Below, in pieces: positions 13,745 to 22,628 of a stretch of DNA of 64,000 nucleotides; the stretch's first letter is position 1; each line of letters begins with the position of its first letter. A program made the position numbers and the translations under genes. Source of the stretch: Haloarcula litorea (GTDB lineage Archaea; Halobacteriota; Halobacteria; Halobacteriales; Haloarculaceae); the NCBI RefSeq assembly GCF_029338195.1, contig NZ_CP119779.1:2108001-2172000 (forward strand), in the 5' to 3' direction. A model generated the notes under the pieces. The model did no database searches, was not told the DNA's origin, and saw nothing but the letters and a program-made list of their open reading frames with translations.

Positions 13745-13838
13745 GGATTAAGCCGCTTTCACCGTTTTCTTTCCACAGTTCACCACAGACTGCCATACAA
13801 CGACCCTTTACACTTCACCTTCGAACACTTCAACAGGA

Positions 13839-14066
13839 ATGGTCGAGCCGGAGCTGGACAACTTGGTACTCGGCGTCGAGTCAGTAGAAAGTCTGAAAGC
13901 CGTCGACATCGCCACGGACGCCGTTCTCGCCCACGCCGACAAATGCAACTCATCAAAATCTGCATACGAAATCAGGAGTGCGTGTCAACATCTCACAGAA
14001 GATGACGGCGAACCTCTTCAAGATGATTCCCCGCTCGCCGTCTCCGTTGTTAGAACGGCTGATTGA
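13839..14066 (+). CDS. Unknown small protein
   Basis: 75 aa from ATG 13839 (MVEPELDNLVLGVESVESLK). Contains AVLAHADKCNSSKSAYEIRS. It has lower GC than core genes. About 94 bp upstream is non-coding, with an AT-rich CCTTTACACTTCACC stretch that may be a promoter. No domain was recognised. Confidence 0.5.
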   Translation: MVEPELDNLVLGVESVESLKAVDIATDAVLAHADKCNSSKSAYEIRSACQHLTEDDGEPLQDDSPLAVSVVRTAD

Positions 14067-14295
14067 GGACGCACAGAAAATCCATCAGCAACGACCCATA
14101 CTGCAAGAAACTCTCGCTACCGCTACGCAACCGAGGTGTGAGGGACAACTAAAGACGAATGCTCGCTGTTGATGCGTTCCTCGTCCTCCTCGATGAGAGC
14201 GTAATTGATCGTCATAGTGGCACGGTAGGCTGGCCGGCATCTAAGTGCTCCCAACCGCTCGTTGGTAATCGCGACTGCGAATCGGCGCATCGAAT

Positions 14296-14976
14296 ATGCT
14301 CGAATCCTCGAAATCGGATATGGAAGATCGCATCAGCGATATTCACGGCGCACTCGTTAACCTCCACGGCGAACCGGAGCCACCTCGGGATATGCATCCG
14401 ATTGACTCCGTGATCCACACAATCCTGAGTCAGAACACAAGCGACGAGAACAGAGACAACGCGTGGGACGATCTTGTCTCCGAATTCGGGCATAATTACG
14501 AGGCCATCGAGAACGCCGACCACGACGAACTGGCCGATGCCATCAGAACCGCCGGACTCGCAAATCAGAAGGCCTCGCGTATTCAGGATTCTCTCCGTAC
14601 TATCCGCGAACACACCGGTGGCGAATACTCCCTTGAGTTCATCAAAGAGATGGACGTGGACGAGGCGCAGTCGTGGTTGACGAATATCAAGGGGATCGGA
14701 GACAAGACCGCCGGTATCATCTTGCTCTTCCGGTTCGGTATGGACTACTTCCCCGTCGACACGCACTGTGAGCGGTTGGCAAAGCGGTTCGACTTGATCC
14801 CTGAAGACGCCAGCTACGCTCGTGCGCACGAGTTGCTCACTGAGCACGTGCCATCCGACATCAAGTACAGCTTCCACCGGCTGTTGATCGACCACGGCCG
14901 CGCCTACTGCACCGCCCGGGATGCGGACTGCAGCAACCCGGTGTGCGAGCAGTTCTGCGACTGCGAGTACTGCTAG
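14296..14976 (+). CDS. Endonuclease III family DNA glycosylase (island copy)
   Basis: 226 aa HhH-GPD protein. SVIHTILSQNTSDENRDNAW is the N-terminal helix with the conserved Gln. The hairpin NIKGIGDKTAGIILLF carries the catalytic Lys of the GxGxKTA motif, and FPVDTHCERLAKRF supplies the catalytic Asp. Cys residues near the end (CTARDADCSNPVCEQFC) indicate a 4Fe-4S cluster, but the spacing differs from the classic C-x6-C-x2-C-x5-C. It removes oxidised pyrimidines and nicks abasic sites. It has visibly lower GC and is only about 45 percent alike by eye to the truncated core copy starting 2 bp downstream; it may replace the broken host gene. Confidence 0.85.
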   Translation: MLESSKSDMEDRISDIHGALVNLHGEPEPPRDMHPIDSVIHTILSQNTSDENRDNAWDDLVSEFGHNYEAIENADHDELADAIRTAGLANQKASRIQDSLRTIREHTGGEYSLEFIKEMDVDEAQSWLTNIKGIGDKTAGIILLFRFGMDYFPVDTHCERLAKRFDLIPEDASYARAHELLTEHVPSDIKYSFHRLLIDHGRAYCTARDADCSNPVCEQFCDCEYC

Positions 14977-14977
14977 T

Positions 14978-15487
14978 ATGTATAAATCTTATTTACGCGA
15001 TTTTGTTTACAACCAGAAGTCCGAACGGATCGTCGCGCTCGCGGGCGAGATATGCGCGGAGTTCGGCGGCGCGGCCGGCTTCGACGAGTTCGTGAAGGGC
15101 GGCGACCCCGACGCGGTGCGGGACCGCCTGCTGGAGATGAACGGCGTCGGCCCCAAGACGGCCGACTGCGTCCTCCTGTTCGCCGGCGGCCGGGGCGGTG
15201 TCTTTCCGGTGGACACCCACGTCCACCGCATCGCCCGCCGGATGGGGCTCGCGCCGGCCGACGCCGACCACGAGACGGTGCGCGAGCATCTGGAGCGGGA
15301 CGTCCCCGCCGAGAAGTGCGGCTTCGGTCACACGGCGATGATCCAGTTCGGCCGGGAGTACTGCTCGGCCCGCAAGCCGGCGTGCCTGGACGACCCCGAG
15401 GCCTGTCCGCTGGCCGACCGGTGTGACCAGGTCGGGGTCACGCCGGCGACGGGAGAGGTGGTCGACCCCGCAGAGGCCGTCGACTGA
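14978..15487 (+). pseudogene. nth: 5'-truncated endonuclease III (host nth remnant)
   Basis: 169 codons from ATG 14978. From NQKSERIVALAGEICAEF onward it matches Nth from about residue 80 of the normal protein: GVGPKTADCVLLF with the catalytic Lys, FPVDTHVHRIARRM with the catalytic Asp, and C-x6-C-x6-C-x5-C. About 80-90 N-terminal residues, including the first helices of the fold and the conserved Gln-containing loop, are missing; in their place is an AT-rich stretch coding MYKSYLRDFVY. GC jumps at about 15,005. I infer an insertion or deletion junction inside nth. It might still be expressed, but a functional glycosylase is unlikely. Confidence 0.75.
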
Positions 15488-15493
15488 TCCCGG

Positions 15494-15826
15494 TCACGAG
15501 TCGGGTAGCAACGCGACGGAGCCCCCCTCCACGCGGACGCGGTAGCCGGCGTAGTCGAAGCGGACACAGACGTCCGCGGTCCCGTCACACAGCGTGTCGA
15601 GGGCCTCCGGATCGATCGTCTCGGCCAGCGGCGGCAGCTCCGGTATTGCCCGTCGGCTCCGGGTGCCGACCAGTTCGAGGATCGCCAGCGTCGGCGTCGC
15701 CTCGCCGTCGAACTCCGCGACCGTCACTCCGCTGTCGAGGTCGGTCCGGGTACGGCCGAGCGAACCGGTGTCGAGCACCGGGTCCGCCGTGTCGTCGAGT
15801 GCCGTCGGTGGTCGCTCATCGTCCAT
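15494..15826 (-). CDS. HalOD1-like small protein
   Basis: 110 aa from ATG 15826 (GTG 15835 is an alternative). The C-terminal half, PPLAETIDPEALDTLCDG and VCVRFDYAGYRVRVEGG, has the pattern of the haloarchaeal HalOD1 output domain (P-L-x-x-x-[IV]-DPEAL-D-x-L, then F-x-Y-x-G-Y-x-V). It is a stand-alone output domain with no receiver. The window holds a second such protein at 22622. Role unknown, probably signalling. Confidence 0.75.
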   Translation of the reverse strand: MDDERPPTALDDTADPVLDTGSLGRTRTDLDSGVTVAEFDGEATPTLAILELVGTRSRRAIPELPPLAETIDPEALDTLCDGTADVCVRFDYAGYRVRVEGGSVALLPDS

Positions 15827-15889
15827 CGCTACCACGCACTCCAGCCCGCGTGATAGGGTGGCGGATTGACTATGTAACGTGTTGATGTG

Positions 15890-16531
15890 TTACCGCTCCG
15901 CCGCGACGACGTGCGCGGCGATCAGCGCCCGGTGCCCGCGACGCAGCCGGCTGGCGAGCGCCTGCCGCGAGATGTCGAGGTCGACCGCGATCTCCTCGAG
16001 GGTCGCTCGCCGCGGCTCGTCGAAGTAGCCCCGGTCGTACGCCAGCGCGAGCGCCTCCCGCTGTGGCTCGGTCAGCGCGTCCGCTCCGCCCCCCTCCCGG
16101 CCGGGTTCCAGCTCCCACAGCGTCGGGACGACGCCCCGTGCCCGACACGCCTCGTCGAACGCCGCGACCGCCCGTCGCTCGTCCCCGCGAACCTGGATCG
16201 TCCAGCCGTCCGCGGTCCCCGTCGCCGAGAGCATCGTCGCGCCGCTCTCGGCGACGGCGTCGAGGAGCCGCCCCGGGTCGGCGTACCGACAGCGCAGGAG
16301 CGTCCGGTCGCCGACGGCGTCGACGAGCACCACGGACTCGACGGCCGCGCTGTCCGACAGTGCCGCCGCGACGGCCTCGCCGTCGGCCCCCTCGACCCAG
16401 AGGTACGGCATCACTCCGTCTCCGGTCGGCACCACCCGCTCGACCTCGACGGTCGCGTCCGGGAACGCCTCGAACAGCGAGCCGAGGCCCAGTGCGTCCG
16501 CCGGGACGGTGAACTCGGCGATCGCTACCAT
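15890..16531 (-). CDS. HTH_10 (Bat-type) transcriptional regulator
   Basis: 213 aa. The N-terminal half (VAIAEFTVPADALGLGSLFE) is the beta-rich sensor part common to Bat-like regulators. The C-terminus contains LTEPQREALALAYDRGYFDE, then ATLEEIAVDLDISRQALASR and LRRGHRALI, the HTH_10 domain of bacterio-opsin activators. It probably regulates a nearby or unlinked operon. It is separated from the DsbB gene by about 115 bp. Confidence 0.9.
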   Translation of the reverse strand: MVAIAEFTVPADALGLGSLFEAFPDATVEVERVVPTGDGVMPYLWVEGADGEAVAAALSDSAAVESVVLVDAVGDRTLLRCRYADPGRLLDAVAESGATMLSATGTADGWTIQVRGDERRAVAAFDEACRARGVVPTLWELEPGREGGGADALTEPQREALALAYDRGYFDEPRRATLEEIAVDLDISRQALASRLRRGHRALIAAHVVAAER

Positions 16532-16645
16532 CGTCCGGACTGAACAGCGCCGCCGTCGAGAAGGTGTCGGTGGTCGCGCCGGGGGACCGACCCGCGTCGG
16601 CGTCGACCGCCCGCGGCGTCGCGGCGGTGGCGATCCGGGCCCGGT

Positions 16646-17062
16646 TCAGCCTCGCGCCCACGCGGCCGTCACGGCTACGCCGACGAGGAAGAACGCCAGC
16701 AGCGAGAGGTTCGGGACCGTCAGCCCGAGGACCCGGTACTGGACGGTTGCACAGCTCACGACCCCGACGCGACAGGTGGTCCGGCTCGCCTGCAGCCACG
16801 AGTGATAGGCGGCCAGCGACGCGCCCAGCCCAGCCAGCGGCAGCGCGGTGCGGGCGACCCCCGGCCGCGCCTCGAGGGCCGCGACGCCGAGGACGATCAC
16901 GAGCGGGTACATCAGGATCCGCTGGTACCAGCAGAGCCGACAGGGGACGAGCCCGAGCCCCAGCGAGAGCCAGAGGCTCCCCGCGGTGGCGACGAGCGCG
17001 ATCACCGACGCGCCGGCCAACAGCGGGCGGGGAGCGACGACACGATCGAGCGGGCGGCGCAC
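16646..17062 (-). CDS. dsbB: DsbB-type disulfide bond formation protein
   Basis: 138 aa from GTG 17062; a CTTTTG element about 25 bp upstream fits a leaderless start. Four transmembrane segments. The first redox pair is in VPCRLCWYQRILMYP (CxxC after TM1), and the second pair is in the loop TTCRVGVVSCATVQYR. Standard DsbB is about 160-175 aa, so this is compact. It re-oxidises an extracytoplasmic thioredoxin-like partner using quinone. Confidence 0.9.
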   Translation of the reverse strand: MRRPLDRVVAPRPLLAGASVIALVATAGSLWLSLGLGLVPCRLCWYQRILMYPLVIVLGVAALEARPGVARTALPLAGLGASLAAYHSWLQASRTTCRVGVVSCATVQYRVLGLTVPNLSLLAFFLVGVAVTAAWARG

Positions 17063-17159
17063 GCCCGTGGCTGGGGGTGGCGGTCGCAAAAGGGTTGCTA
17101 GAGCGGCGGTCGCCGACGGTCTCCCGCCGCGCGGTCGCGGTCCGCGGGGCGGTGGCCGC

Positions 17160-17230
17160 GCCGGCCGCTCGTGGCCGGCGAACGGGGGAGGGCAGGCCGA
17201 CGGGAGCATCCGCGGCGCTGTGCGCCGCGG
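17160..17230. other. Two strong hairpins in the fttA-dsbB gap
   Basis: GCCGGCC-gctcgt-GGCCGGC at 17160-17179, and CCGCGGCGC-tgt-GCGCCGCGG at 17210-17230 (9 bp, perfect). The gap has no gene. The hairpins may be transcript ends, mRNA stabilisers or recombination-prone palindromes. Confidence 0.45.
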
Positions 17231-17277
17231 TTCTCCGGAATCGGGGGCGGAGCCCGAGAGTCCGGCCATTTCTGCAA

Positions 17278-17320
17278 GCGGGGGTTCCCGCGACGCGTGA
17301 ATCCCCCGCAGTAAAAACCG
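17278..17320 (-). terminator. Putative fttA terminator: U-tract plus hairpin
   Basis: On the minus strand the fttA stop is followed by a TTTTT run (17319-17315 region), then a 7-bp stem GCGGGGG/CCCCCGC (17278-17284/17303-17309) extended by TTC/GAA with one bulge. U-tracts are the termination signal recognised by FttA itself, so this gene may be self-terminated. Confidence 0.45.
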
Positions 17321-17323
17321 TCG

Positions 17324-19210
17324 CTAGACGAACCGGAACGTCTCCAGGTTCTCGGGCGAGAACGTCCGGAGGTTGTAGTCGTGGTACAGCGACGAGGACA
17401 GGTCCTGCGTGGGGGAGGACTCCCCGTGGACACAGAGGACCTTGTCCGGGCGGGGGTGCATCGTCTTCACGAAGTTCTCCAGGCCCTGCCGGTCGGCGTG
17501 GCCCGAGAAGCCGTCGACGGTCTCGACGCGGGCCTCGACGGGGACCGTCTCGCCGTCGACGCGGACCTCGTTTGCCCCCCGCTGGACGCGCTCGCCCAGC
17601 GTCCCCTGGGCCTGGTGGTCCGGGAAGACGATCGTCGTGTCGGCGTCGGGCGCGAGGTGGGCGAGCCACTCCCGGGACGGGCCGTCGGTGAGCATGTGCG
17701 GCGGTGCGAGGACGACGCTGCCCTCGTCGCGGGCGGCGATGGCCTCGCGGTCGTCGCCGGACTCGACCGGGGTGAACTGGTCGGCGAGGAAGGGGTTGTC
17801 CTCGCGGTCCCGGACCCGGTCGCGGACGCCGCGCTTGAGGTAGTCGGGGTAGGTGGTGTGCAGCGCCGTCGCCTCCCAGATCATCCCGTCGAGGTACACC
17901 GGCAGCTCCGGCACGTCGCCCTCGCGCATCGCCTCCTCGAGGACGAGCAGGAGTTCCTGTGCGCGGCTGGCCGCGTGGACCGGGAGGAAGACGGTCCCGT
18001 CCCGGTCGGCGGCCCCCTGGAGGAGGTTCCGGAGTTTCCGCTCGGCGTCGTCCTGGTCGGTCTGGTAGTCGTTGCGGCCGCCGTAGGTGGACTCCAGGAC
18101 GAGCGTCTCCACCCGCGGGAACTCGTTGACCGCGCCGTCGAACAGCCGGGTGCTGTCGTAGCGGATGTCCCCCGAGAACGCGACGTTGTAGAGCCCGTCG
18201 CCGATGTGGAAGTGGACGACGGAGCTCCCGAGGGCGTGACCGGCGTCGTGCAGCGTGAGCTTCACGTCGGGCGCGATGTCGGTCACGTCGCCGTACTCCA
18301 GCGTGATACAGTGTTTGACCGCCTCCCGGACCATCTCCGTGCCGTAGGGGGGATCGGTGCGGTCGGCGTGGTCCAGCGTCAGCAGGGCCAGCAGGTCCCG
18401 CGTCGGCTCGGTGCAGTAGACCGGGCCGTCGTAGCCACGCTCGAACAGCATCGGCACCAGCGCCGAGTGGTCGAGGTGGGCGTGGGTGAGGACGACGGCG
18501 TCAAGCGACGTCGCGCCGCTCCCGATGGCCTCGGGCACGTCGAGGTACGGCTGTTCGGTGCGGTCGCCGGGCTTGTCGCCGCAGTCGACGAGGACGCGCG
18601 TGTCGGCCGTCGAGACGACGAACGCCGAGCGCCCGGTCTCGTGACAGCCGCCCAGGGTCGACACGCGGACCCACTCCTCGTCGGACATCGGGTCGCGGTG
18701 GATCTGCCGGCCGACGCGTTCGAGGATGTCCCGGCGGTCGTCCCGCTCCTGTGTGAGGAACCGCCGGACGTTCGAGACGGTGGGGGACTCGATCGGCGGC
18801 GTGCGTCGCACCTCCGGCGACCAGCCGACGGTGCGGGTGATCTCCTGGAGCGTCTCGCCCCCGCGACCGATGACCTGTCCGGGGTTCTCGGCCTCGACGA
18901 GCACCTCGCCGGTGTCTCGCAGGAACTGGATGTCGCTGACGCCGGCGTCGTCCGGGAGGAGTTCCCTGATCTGTTCCTCGGCCTGCTCGGGGCGTGTCAG
19001 CACGTCCGGGTCCGCCCGGACGGTGATGCGCTTGCGGAGCTTCGAGGCGAGCCGTCTGACCAGATCGCCGTCGGCGAACGCCTTGGGGTCCCGGGTGTAG
19101 ATGACGAGTTCGGGCCCCTCGTAGGTGACCTCCGAGACGGTGATGTGTCGCGGTACCTCTTCGTCGATCGTCGCGCGGACGTCTTCGAGTTGCTTCTCTA
19201 CAGTGCTCAT
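17324..19210 (-). CDS. fttA: aCPSF1 / FttA transcription termination factor
   Basis: 628 aa. N-terminal KH domains (residues about 1-140; NPGQVIGRGGETLQEITR is the GxxG loop). Then a metallo-beta-lactamase fold with LTHAHLDHSALVPM (HxHxDH) and a beta-CASP domain ending in DGFSGHADRQGLENFV and VLCVHGESS. The length and order match archaeal CPSF1, the 5'-3' exo/endoribonuclease that cuts nascent RNA at U-tracts and terminates transcription genome-wide. The start ATG at 19210 follows the usual MSTVEKQLEDVRATI N-terminus. Confidence 0.95.
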   Translation of the reverse strand: MSTVEKQLEDVRATIDEEVPRHITVSEVTYEGPELVIYTRDPKAFADGDLVRRLASKLRKRITVRADPDVLTRPEQAEEQIRELLPDDAGVSDIQFLRDTGEVLVEAENPGQVIGRGGETLQEITRTVGWSPEVRRTPPIESPTVSNVRRFLTQERDDRRDILERVGRQIHRDPMSDEEWVRVSTLGGCHETGRSAFVVSTADTRVLVDCGDKPGDRTEQPYLDVPEAIGSGATSLDAVVLTHAHLDHSALVPMLFERGYDGPVYCTEPTRDLLALLTLDHADRTDPPYGTEMVREAVKHCITLEYGDVTDIAPDVKLTLHDAGHALGSSVVHFHIGDGLYNVAFSGDIRYDSTRLFDGAVNEFPRVETLVLESTYGGRNDYQTDQDDAERKLRNLLQGAADRDGTVFLPVHAASRAQELLLVLEEAMREGDVPELPVYLDGMIWEATALHTTYPDYLKRGVRDRVRDREDNPFLADQFTPVESGDDREAIAARDEGSVVLAPPHMLTDGPSREWLAHLAPDADTTIVFPDHQAQGTLGERVQRGANEVRVDGETVPVEARVETVDGFSGHADRQGLENFVKTMHPRPDKVLCVHGESSPTQDLSSSLYHDYNLRTFSPENLETFRFV

Positions 19211-19430
19211 AGCTTCGAGCGGGTGGGGGCTCGGCGGCCGAGCGAGCCGGCGCGGAGCGACCCGGACCCAGTGTGTCGTGCGGTCATACAGTTGTCCGTC
19301 GTTCGGTGAGTTCCCTCCGGACGCGGGGACTGCCCGGAAAACCGATCGTAGTAGGCTCTACCCCGCTCGAATTATTAAAGACTTCGCACTGACCGCCAGC
19401 GGGAATACACTCCCGACCGTCCCCCGACCT

Positions 19431-19919
19431 ATGCACGTCACGCCAGCAGTCGTCGCCGACGAGTACGAGTGGGTCCGGGCCCGGGCCGACGCGGTCGTCC
19501 CGCTGGTCAACGACACCCGCACCCACCTCGGGGACCTGTTCGAGACGGCGGTCCCGCCGATCGACGAGGCGGCCTACCACGAGGCCGTCGACGCCGTCTT
19601 CGCCGACGGCGACCGGGCGGTCAACGTCGCGGCGCTGGTCCGACTCCTGCGGTCCCTCGACGTCGAGGGCGACTATCCCGGCTTCGTCGTCGACGAGCTG
19701 CTCGGCCGCGAACTGGCGGCGATGATCGCCGGCGACCAGCCCCTGCGACTCCTGGCGGAGGCGACGTTCCACGTGGCCGACGTGCGGACACACGGGGAGA
19801 GCGACGAGCCCGCGGGCGCGGACGACCTGGACGCGGCGCTGGCGGCCGGCGTCCAGACGCGGCTCCCGGGGTGGTCGTGGCGGGACGGGGCGAGCCCGTT
19901 CGCGGTCGACCGGGAGTGA
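19431..19919 (+). CDS. Conserved-looking acidic protein
   Basis: 162 aa from ATG 19431 (MHVTPAVVADEYEWVRARAD). Helical, with Leu-rich segments (VNVAALVRLLRSLDVEGDYP, then GFVVDELLGRELAAMIAG). It has the composition of a conserved haloarchaeal cytoplasmic protein. No named domain was recognised. It is divergent from fttA with about 220 bp between, so independent promoters are expected; an AT-rich AATTATTAAAGAC lies at 19370-19382. Confidence 0.75.
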   Translation: MHVTPAVVADEYEWVRARADAVVPLVNDTRTHLGDLFETAVPPIDEAAYHEAVDAVFADGDRAVNVAALVRLLRSLDVEGDYPGFVVDELLGRELAAMIAGDQPLRLLAEATFHVADVRTHGESDEPAGADDLDAALAAGVQTRLPGWSWRDGASPFAVDRE

Positions 19920-19950
19920 CGCGGACCCGCCGGTGTGCGAGCGACGCGTC

Positions 19951-20316
19951 TCACTCGTCGGCGGCCTCGGTGTCGGGTTCGTCGCTCTCGTCGTCCAGCC
20001 GGCGCTCCACCTGGCGGGCGTAGTAGACCGCGCCGACGACGAGGGTCACGACGACGGCGTCGACGACGTGTTCCAGGGTGTGATGGACCGGCGAGCTGAC
20101 GATACCGGCCATCGAGAGGGCGGCAAGCAGCGGGCGGGCGGCGAGCACACAGAGCGCGAGCGCGACGAAGAGGTACGCCCGGGTCCGCCTGCGGCGGTAG
20201 GCCGCGACGCCGACCGCGCCAAGGACGAGGGTCGCCACCGCCGAGACGGCGACGACGACGGCGAAGTCCAGGTGGAGGTCGGCGACGTGGCCTCCGACGT
20301 GGGCCGGCGGTAGCAT
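19951..20316 (-). CDS. Three-helix membrane protein
   Basis: 121 aa from ATG 20316 (MLPPAHVGGHVADLHLDFAV). Hydrophobic segments: VVVAVSAVATLVLGAVGVAA, YLFVALALCVLAARPLLAAL and VVDAVVVTLVVGAVYYARQV, then an acidic cytoplasmic tail. Polar residues H10, H15 and the RRRRTRAY loop are notable. The family resembles haloarchaeal small membrane proteins of unknown function. It is divergent from the ATP-grasp gene. Confidence 0.8.
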   Translation of the reverse strand: MLPPAHVGGHVADLHLDFAVVVAVSAVATLVLGAVGVAAYRRRRTRAYLFVALALCVLAARPLLAALSMAGIVSSPVHHTLEHVVDAVVVTLVVGAVYYARQVERRLDDESDEPDTEAADE

Positions 20317-20394
20317 ACGCCGGTCTTGCCGGCGGAGCCACGTGAGTCGCTCGGTCTGCCCGACCTTTTTGTCACGTCCCTTCGACCCCGGGAT

Positions 20395-21120
20395 ATGGAC
20401 ACGATCGGCTTCGTCGGGGAGCCCGACCACGCCGTCTTCTGGCCGGTAGCCGAGCGGCTGTCGGCGCGGGGGTTCGACGTGACGTTCCACCGCCCGACCG
20501 ATCCGATCCGTGGGGACGAGGTGGCCGACCTGGACGCGCTCGTCAACGGCGTCGTCCACCCGGAGGCGCTGGCCGCGCTCCGCCACGCCGACCGGGCGGG
20601 GGTGCCGACGTGGAACGGGTTCGCCGCGACGACGGCGCTCGCGTCCCGCCTCGTGACCCTCGACGCGCTCGCGACCGTCGGCTGCCGCGTCCCCGACGTC
20701 CGCTTCGACGGCCCGGCCGAGGGGTACGACCCGGGCTCCCGGTTCGCGTGGGACGGCGGGCCGACGCTGGACCGGTCCGCGCCGTTCTACGTCGAGCGGG
20801 TCCGCTCGGAGCCGGTCGACCACCGCTACTACGCCGTCGACGACGGGCGCGAGACGCACATGCGGGCGCTGCAGATCCGGACCGCCGTGGCCGACGACGA
20901 CCCGCTCGTGACCGACACGGACGTGAACGTCCGGCTGGCCGCACGCGTCCGGGAACTGCTCGACGGCCTGTCGGCGCGCGCGGTGGGCGTCGACTTCACC
21001 CGGGCGGACGACGGCGAGTTCTACGCCGTCCGTGCGACCCCGGTCCCCTCGTTCGCCGGCGCGAACATGCACCGCCGGGTCGCCGACTCCGTCGCCTCGC
21101 TGACCACCATCGGGGCGTGA
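20395..21120 (+). CDS. RimK-like ATP-grasp family protein
   Basis: 241 aa. It opens with a Rossmann-like strand MDTIGFVGEPDHAVFWPVAE. The middle is reminiscent of ATP-grasp pre-domains (PTWNGFAATTALASRLVTLD), and it ends in GVDFTRADDGEFYAVRATPV, like the acidic metal-binding strand and the N-x-x-P end of ATP-grasp ligases. It is short (usual RimK about 290 aa) and the glycine-rich ATP loop is not obvious. Substrate unknown. Located 53 bp before proS. Confidence 0.7.
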   Translation: MDTIGFVGEPDHAVFWPVAERLSARGFDVTFHRPTDPIRGDEVADLDALVNGVVHPEALAALRHADRAGVPTWNGFAATTALASRLVTLDALATVGCRVPDVRFDGPAEGYDPGSRFAWDGGPTLDRSAPFYVERVRSEPVDHRYYAVDDGRETHMRALQIRTAVADDDPLVTDTDVNVRLAARVRELLDGLSARAVGVDFTRADDGEFYAVRATPVPSFAGANMHRRVADSVASLTTIGA

Positions 21121-21173
21121 ACCCGTGACGGCCCTTCGGGGAGTTTAATACCGGCCTGGGCCACCGTCCTGGC

Positions 21174-22628
21174 ATGAGCGGCGAGCAGGAACTCGGCATC
21201 ACCGAGAGCAAGGAGCATTCGCCCGGCGAGTGGTACGCCGAGGTCGTCCAGAAGGCCGGCCTCGCGGACTACGCGCCGATGGGCGGATTCATCGTCACGC
21301 GTCCCCGCGGGTACGCGATCTGGGAGCGCCTCCAGAACCACCTCGACGGCTGGTTCAAGGACACCGGCGTCCAGAACGCCTACTTCCCGCTGTTCATCCC
21401 CGAGAGCTATCTCGAACGGGAGAAAGACGTCGTCGAGGGGTTCGACCCCGAAGTGGCGTGGGTGACACAGGGCGGCCACGAACAGCTGGAGGAGCGGCTG
21501 GCCGTCCGGCCCACGAGCGAGTCCATCATCGCGCCGTTCATGGCCCAGTGGACGCGCTCGCACCGCGACCTCCCGATGCGGCTGAACCAGTGGTGTTCCG
21601 TGGTCAGGTGGGAGGCCACCGAGACCAAGCCGTTCTTCCGCACCAAGGAGTTCCTCTGGCAGGAGGGCCACACCGCCCACGAGGACGAGGACGGCGCGTG
21701 GGAGGAGACGATGACCCGCCTCGACCAGTACGCGCGCCTCTACGAGGAGGTGATGGCGATGCCGCCGCTGAAGGGCCGCAAGCCCCCCCACGACAAGTTC
21801 CCCGGCGCACACACCACGACGACGATCGAGACGCTGATGCCCGACGGCAAGAGCGTCCAAGCCGCCACCTCCCACTACTTGGGGACGTCCTTCGCCGACG
21901 CCTTCGACATCACCTACGCGGCCGGCGACGACGAGGAGCACACGGCCCACACCACGTCGTGGGGGATCTCCTGGCGCGCGATGGGCGCGCTCATCATGAC
22001 CCACTCCGACGACCAGGGGCTCGTCATCCCGCCCGCGCTCGCGCCCGATCAGGTCGTCGTCGTCCCCATCTGGCAGGAGGACAACAAGGACGAGGTCGTC
22101 GACTACGCCGCCGACCTGGCCGCCGAACTCGACGCGGCGGGCGTCCGCGTCGAACTCGACGATCGGGAACACCGCAACCCCGGGTTCAAGTTCAACGAAC
22201 ACGAGCTCAACGGCGTCCCGCTGCGGATCGAGATCGGTCCCCACGAGGTTGAGGACGCCGAGGCGACGCTGGTCCACCGCCCCGACGGCGCGGAGGAGAC
22301 CGTCGACCGCGAGGGGATCGCCGAGACGGTCCGGGACCACCTCGACACCGTCCACGCCAAGCTGTACGCCGACGCCGAGGCGACCCTGGAGGGCGAGATC
22401 CGCGAGGCGGCGTCCCGCGAGGAGATCCTCGGCACCATCGGCCAGCACGGCGGCTACGTCAAGTGTGGCTGGTGTGGCGACGAGGACTGTGAGGACCCGA
22501 TCAAGGAGGCCATCGCCGCCGAGATCGTGATGGTCCCGCTGGACCGCGACGAGGAGCCGATCCACGACGACTGCGCGATCTGTGGCGAGGAGGCCGAGGA
22601 GACGGCGTACTTCGCGAAGAGCTACTGA
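21174..22628 (+). CDS. proS: Prolyl-tRNA synthetase (archaeal/eukaryotic type)
   Basis: 484 aa, the usual length. Class II motifs: VRPTSESIIAPFMAQWTRSH, RWEATETKPFFRTKEFLWQE (motif 2) and a C-terminal anticodon-binding domain. The ending carries the zinc-binding extension YVKCGWCGDEDCEDP ... CAICGEEAEE and the terminal KSY with the conserved Tyr, which typify archaeal ProS. It charges tRNA-Pro in the cytoplasm. It overlaps the convergent HalOD1 gene by 7 bp. Confidence 0.97.
   Translation: MSGEQELGITESKEHSPGEWYAEVVQKAGLADYAPMGGFIVTRPRGYAIWERLQNHLDGWFKDTGVQNAYFPLFIPESYLEREKDVVEGFDPEVAWVTQGGHEQLEERLAVRPTSESIIAPFMAQWTRSHRDLPMRLNQWCSVVRWEATETKPFFRTKEFLWQEGHTAHEDEDGAWEETMTRLDQYARLYEEVMAMPPLKGRKPPHDKFPGAHTTTTIETLMPDGKSVQAATSHYLGTSFADAFDITYAAGDDEEHTAHTTSWGISWRAMGALIMTHSDDQGLVIPPALAPDQVVVVPIWQEDNKDEVVDYAADLAAELDAAGVRVELDDREHRNPGFKFNEHELNGVPLRIEIGPHEVEDAEATLVHRPDGAEETVDREGIAETVRDHLDTVHAKLYADAEATLEGEIREAASREEILGTIGQHGGYVKCGWCGDEDCEDPIKEAIAAEIVMVPLDRDEEPIHDDCAICGEEAEETAYFAKSY

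Noticed and set aside
17381-19309. 642-codon frame antisense to fttA
   Set aside because: The opposite strand encodes the full aCPSF1/FttA with all catalytic motifs; this frame has no domain and Val/Gly/Asp-biased composition.
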